Source: an uncultured Eubacteriales bacterium
Lineage (GTDB): Bacteria > Bacillota > Clostridia > UMGS1883 > UMGS1540
Assembly: GCA_900552775.1 (NCBI GenBank)
Contig: USAP01000002.1
Span: 1-33,158, forward strand
Direction of reading: 5' to 3'
Length of the DNA stretch: 33,158 bases
In this document: piece by piece, positions 31,709 to 33,158 of the stretch
Position numbering within the stretch: position 1 is the stretch's first letter
Layout of the letters: each line of letters opens with the position of its first letter
Translations under genes and position numbers: made by a program
Notes under the pieces: generated by a model
What the model saw: only the letters and a program-made list of their open reading frames with translations
Databases searched by the model: none
What the model was told of the DNA's origin: nothing

Positions 31709-32413
31709 TCAGTTGCCGTCCTTATCCAGTGCGCAGAAATCGCAGGGGTCGGTGCGGTTGGCCTCGAAGGCCTTCTCGATGGTTCCCTGATAGACCTTAC
31801 CGGACCGCATCAGGGTGTGGCAATTGGGGTCAAGGTGGTAGCTCTTGCCGAACTGCGTCCAGTAAACCGAGCCGTTGCCGACGGTCTGCTGGGCTTCGGC
31901 CAGCTCCTCGGCGGATACGGGGTTAAAATCGATGGAGAACACGCTGGCAAGGATGAGGGCGATGACCGCCACAACGGTGACGATCTTTTTGGTCTTGGCG
32001 TCCAGGTCCTTATTGGCCAGCAGCAGGATGACGACGGGCAGGAAGCAGACGACCGCTGCGATAAAGCCCATATTGTTCCACAGGAAGAACTTGACGCTGC
32101 TTTGCTTGCTGGCGGGATCAAGGCGGTTGGCCTTTTTCCACAGCTGGCTGCCGATGATGACGAGGATGAGATCGATGACCAGAGCCCCGATGAGCCAGTA
32201 CATCTTCTGATCCTCCGGTATGTACCATCTGCCGTTCAGCATCAGGATGGCGCCGACCTCGGCGGCCAGAGCCAGCACCCACAGGATCACGGCGGCGATG
32301 CGCTTGCCGGTGGCGCTTTTCTTATTGGCGGCGGTGACAACTGCGGGGCGGCTGCCGGTCTTCCCGGTGGAGACCTCCACAAATTCACGCTCTACCTTCT
32401 TTTTTTCTGCCAA
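31709..32413 (-). CDS. Membrane protein with C-terminal Cys/His motif, function unknown
   Basis: 234 aa with a TTG start at 32413 (GGAG nine bases upstream; no ATG or GTG fits better). Four hydrophobic segments are seen at about 38-60, 73-90, 112-132 and 143-162. The N-terminus is highly charged and cytoplasm-like. After the last segment a soluble tail carries YWTQFGKSYHLDPNCHTL and TDPCDFC, which puts one His and three Cys in a compact pattern that could bind metal or form disulfides. I know this tail (YHxxxxC...DPCxxC) from many uncharacterised Firmicutes membrane proteins, but no function is established to my knowledge. First gene of a likely two-gene unit with the DUF937 protein. Confidence 0.8.
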   Translation of the reverse strand: MAEKKKVEREFVEVSTGKTGSRPAVVTAANKKSATGKRIAAVILWVLALAAEVGAILMLNGRWYIPEDQKMYWLIGALVIDLILVIIGSQLWKKANRLDPASKQSSVKFFLWNNMGFIAAVVCFLPVVILLLANKDLDAKTKKIVTVVAVIALILASVFSIDFNPVSAEELAEAQQTVGNGSVYWTQFGKSYHLDPNCHTLMRSGKVYQGTIEKAFEANRTDPCDFCALDKDGN

Positions 32414-32462
32414 ATGAAGTCACTCCTTTTCTATCACAAAATATAAGGGCCTTGCTACTATT

Positions 32463-32491
32463 ATTCTAACAGGCAATAGGGGGCTGTGCAA
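32463..32491 (-). promoter_or_regulatory. Promoter of the membrane-protein/DUF937 pair
   Basis: Minus strand: TTGCAC (32486-32491), 17-base spacer, TAGAAT (32463-32468), 49 bases before the TTG start. Confidence 0.65.
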
Positions 32492-32514
32492 GGCAAAATT
32501 GCGGCAGGGGCGGC

Positions 32515-32545
32515 AAAAAAAGCGCCCCGCGGCGCTGCACGGGGC
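32515..32545 (-). terminator. Terminator of the spore-protein gene
   Basis: Minus strand: GCCCCG pairs with CGGGGC (or alternatively GCGCC with GGCGC), followed by seven T (32515-32521). It lies 30 bases past the stop at 32575. Confidence 0.8.
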
Positions 32546-32574
32546 AGAACTGCGGGGTGCCTTTGCGGGGAAGG

Positions 32575-32757
32575 TTACTGGGCGGAGCGGCCGTTTTCGT
32601 AGCTCTCGATCATGCGCTTGACCATCTCGCCGCCGATGGAGCCGGCCTGACGGGCGGTGATATCGCCGTTATAGCCCTGCTTGAGGCTGACGCCGACGGT
32701 ATTGGCGGCTTCCTGCTTCATCTGGTTCAGTGCGTCCTTGGCTTTCTTGTTAGACAT
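32575..32757 (-). CDS. Alpha/beta-type small acid-soluble spore protein
   Basis: 60 aa, SspA family, DNA-binding protein that coats and protects spore DNA and is degraded at germination. Signatures are ALNQMKQEAANTVGVSL and DITARQAGSIGGEMVKRMIE, the latter being the conserved DNA-contact region. GAGG eight bases before the ATG supports the start. The usual GPR protease site (E then I or F then A) reads QEAANT here, a weaker match. Single-gene unit with its own terminator; a sigma-G promoter is expected but I could not place one confidently. A perfect 14-bp palindrome (GCGCCGCGCGGCGC) lies upstream at 32805-32818. Confidence 0.93.
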   Translation of the reverse strand: MSNKKAKDALNQMKQEAANTVGVSLKQGYNGDITARQAGSIGGEMVKRMIESYENGRSAQ

Positions 32758-32880
32758 GGTTTATTCCTCTCTTTCATTGGTTTGGCGTTTGCAATGTGTA
32801 TTGTGCGCCGCGCGGCGCGGGCTATGAGAGGAACTTTTCGCCAGAAATAAAAAATAAAAGCGGTTTTTTTGCGATAGGTC

Positions 32881-32908
32881 TTGACTTTTTCGCCGGAACC
32901 GTTATAAT
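32881..32908 (+). promoter_or_regulatory. Promoter of the tRNA pair
   Basis: TTGACT (32881-32886), 16-base spacer, TATAAT (32903-32908), 16 bases before tRNA-Gln. Confidence 0.8.
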
Positions 32909-32923
32909 AATTCATGTTGCTAT

Positions 32924-32997
32924 TGCCCGATTGTGTAAAGGTAGCACGACAGACTCTGACTCTGTTTGTCTGGGTTCGAATCCTAGTCGGGCAACCA
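32924..32997 (+). tRNA. tRNA-Gln (anticodon CTG)
   Basis: 74 nt with encoded CCA. Acceptor TGCCCGA pairs with TCGGGCA; anticodon arm ACAGA-CTCTGAC-TCTGT gives CTG, reading CAG; T arm CTGGG-TTCGAAT-CCTAG. The first base T pairing with A is usual for tRNA-Gln. A 9-bp hairpin without a strong T-run (33002-33031) follows before tRNA-Pro and may be a processing or weak termination structure. Confidence 0.95.
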
Positions 32998-33038
32998 CCC
33001 GTACCCTCGCCGTTTGATAGCAGCGAGGGTATTCTTAA

Positions 33039-33115
33039 CGGGATGTGGCTCAGCTTGGTAGAGCGCTGCGTTCGGGACGCAGAGGTCGCAGGTTCAAATC
33101 CTGTCATCCCGACCA
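33039..33115 (+). tRNA. tRNA-Pro (anticodon CGG)
   Basis: 77 nt with encoded CCA. Acceptor CGGGATG pairs with CATCCCG; anticodon arm CTGCG-TTCGGGA-CGCAG gives CGG, reading CCG; T loop TTCAAAT. It is the last gene in the window and probably cotranscribed with tRNA-Gln. Confidence 0.96.
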
Positions 33116-33158
33116 ACAAAAAAGACGCCTTCGGGCGTCTTTTTTGTTGGTCGGGATG
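33105..33158. repeat. Perfect 25-bp fold-back ending at the last base of the window
   Basis: Bases 33105-33129 (end of tRNA-Pro plus the left half of the terminator) are the exact reverse complement of 33134-33158, with loop TTCG. Only the inner 12 pairs are needed for the terminator. The outer 13 bases repeat the tRNA-Pro 3' end in reverse, and the match runs to the final base. Confidence 0.95.
33118..33145 (+). terminator. Terminator after tRNA-Pro
   Basis: Six A, GACGCC (33124-33129), loop TTCG, GGCGTC (33134-33139), six T (33140-33145). Classic TTCG tetraloop terminator. Its symmetry continues outward into the tRNA (see the fold-back entry). Confidence 0.92.

Noticed and set aside
30643..31926. 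427-codon plus-strand open frame
   Set aside because: Antisense to the DUF937 gene; its Phe/Pro runs (VVFFPEAVVFF) are the complement of Lys-rich repeats.
32727..33119. 130-codon minus-strand frame containing GMTGFEPATSASRT
   Set aside because: This is the well-known false protein made by translating the opposite strand of tRNA genes.

Overview
The window is best read as two unlike pieces of DNA joined near base 27,580. Bases 1 to about 27,580 are moderate in GC (about half, by eye). They carry a long run of minus-strand genes typical of a Gram-positive, polysaccharide-degrading gut clostridium: S-layer homology (SLH) proteins, copper-amine-oxidase-N-like domains, LamG-like and discoidin-like modules, heparinase II/III-fold enzymes and a GH43 enzyme. 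The style recalls Monoglobus-like Clostridia, but that is from memory, not from a search. Bases from about 27,600 to the end are clearly richer in GC, have GC-ending codons and their own intergenic repeat families, and carry ordinary chromosomal genes (class II aldolase, SpoIID-like lipoprotein, DUF937 protein, alpha/beta spore protein, two tRNAs). This half looks like a Faecalibacterium/Gemmiger/Subdoligranulum-type Oscillospiraceae, again by inference. The join cuts an AraC-type regulator after about 62 codons, and the window ends exactly at the end of a perfect 54-base fold-back. I favour a chimeric metagenomic contig over real gene transfer.

Left to right: (1) 125-4259, a minus-strand operon hydC-hydB-hydA for a trimeric NAD-linked, probably electron-bifurcating [FeFe]-hydrogenase. 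It has an excellent promoter and a Rex-like operator in the leader. (2) 4462-27129, a surface polysaccharide-degradation locus, all on the minus strand. In order of transcription it holds a 1245-aa LamG/CuAO-N/heparinase/discoidin protein; an operon of two LamG-like secreted proteins, two SLH proteins and a Gfo/Idh/MocA oxidoreductase that ends at a strong terminator; a multimodular GH43 protein; a 1021-aa CuAO-N/heparinase/discoidin protein; and a 603-aa signal-less heparinase core. (3) 27232-27392, overlapping face-to-face promoters that drive the degradation locus leftward and an AraC-type regulator rightward. (4) The junction. (5) 27841-33158, the GC-rich segment.

How the genes probably work together: the regulator would sense a sugar and switch on the locus. 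SLH proteins attach to the wall, secreted heparinase-fold lyases and the GH43 enzyme cut a (probably uronate- and pentose-containing) glycan outside the cell, LamG/discoidin/CBM6-like modules bind it, and the leaderless heparinase core and the Gfo/Idh/MocA enzyme finish fragments inside. No transporter is present, so uptake must be encoded elsewhere. The most novel-looking items are the three-way tandem heparinase family with stepwise domain content, a shared C-terminal module (Trp near the end) on three otherwise different secreted proteins, and the pair of adjacent SLH proteins with SLH repeats at opposite ends.
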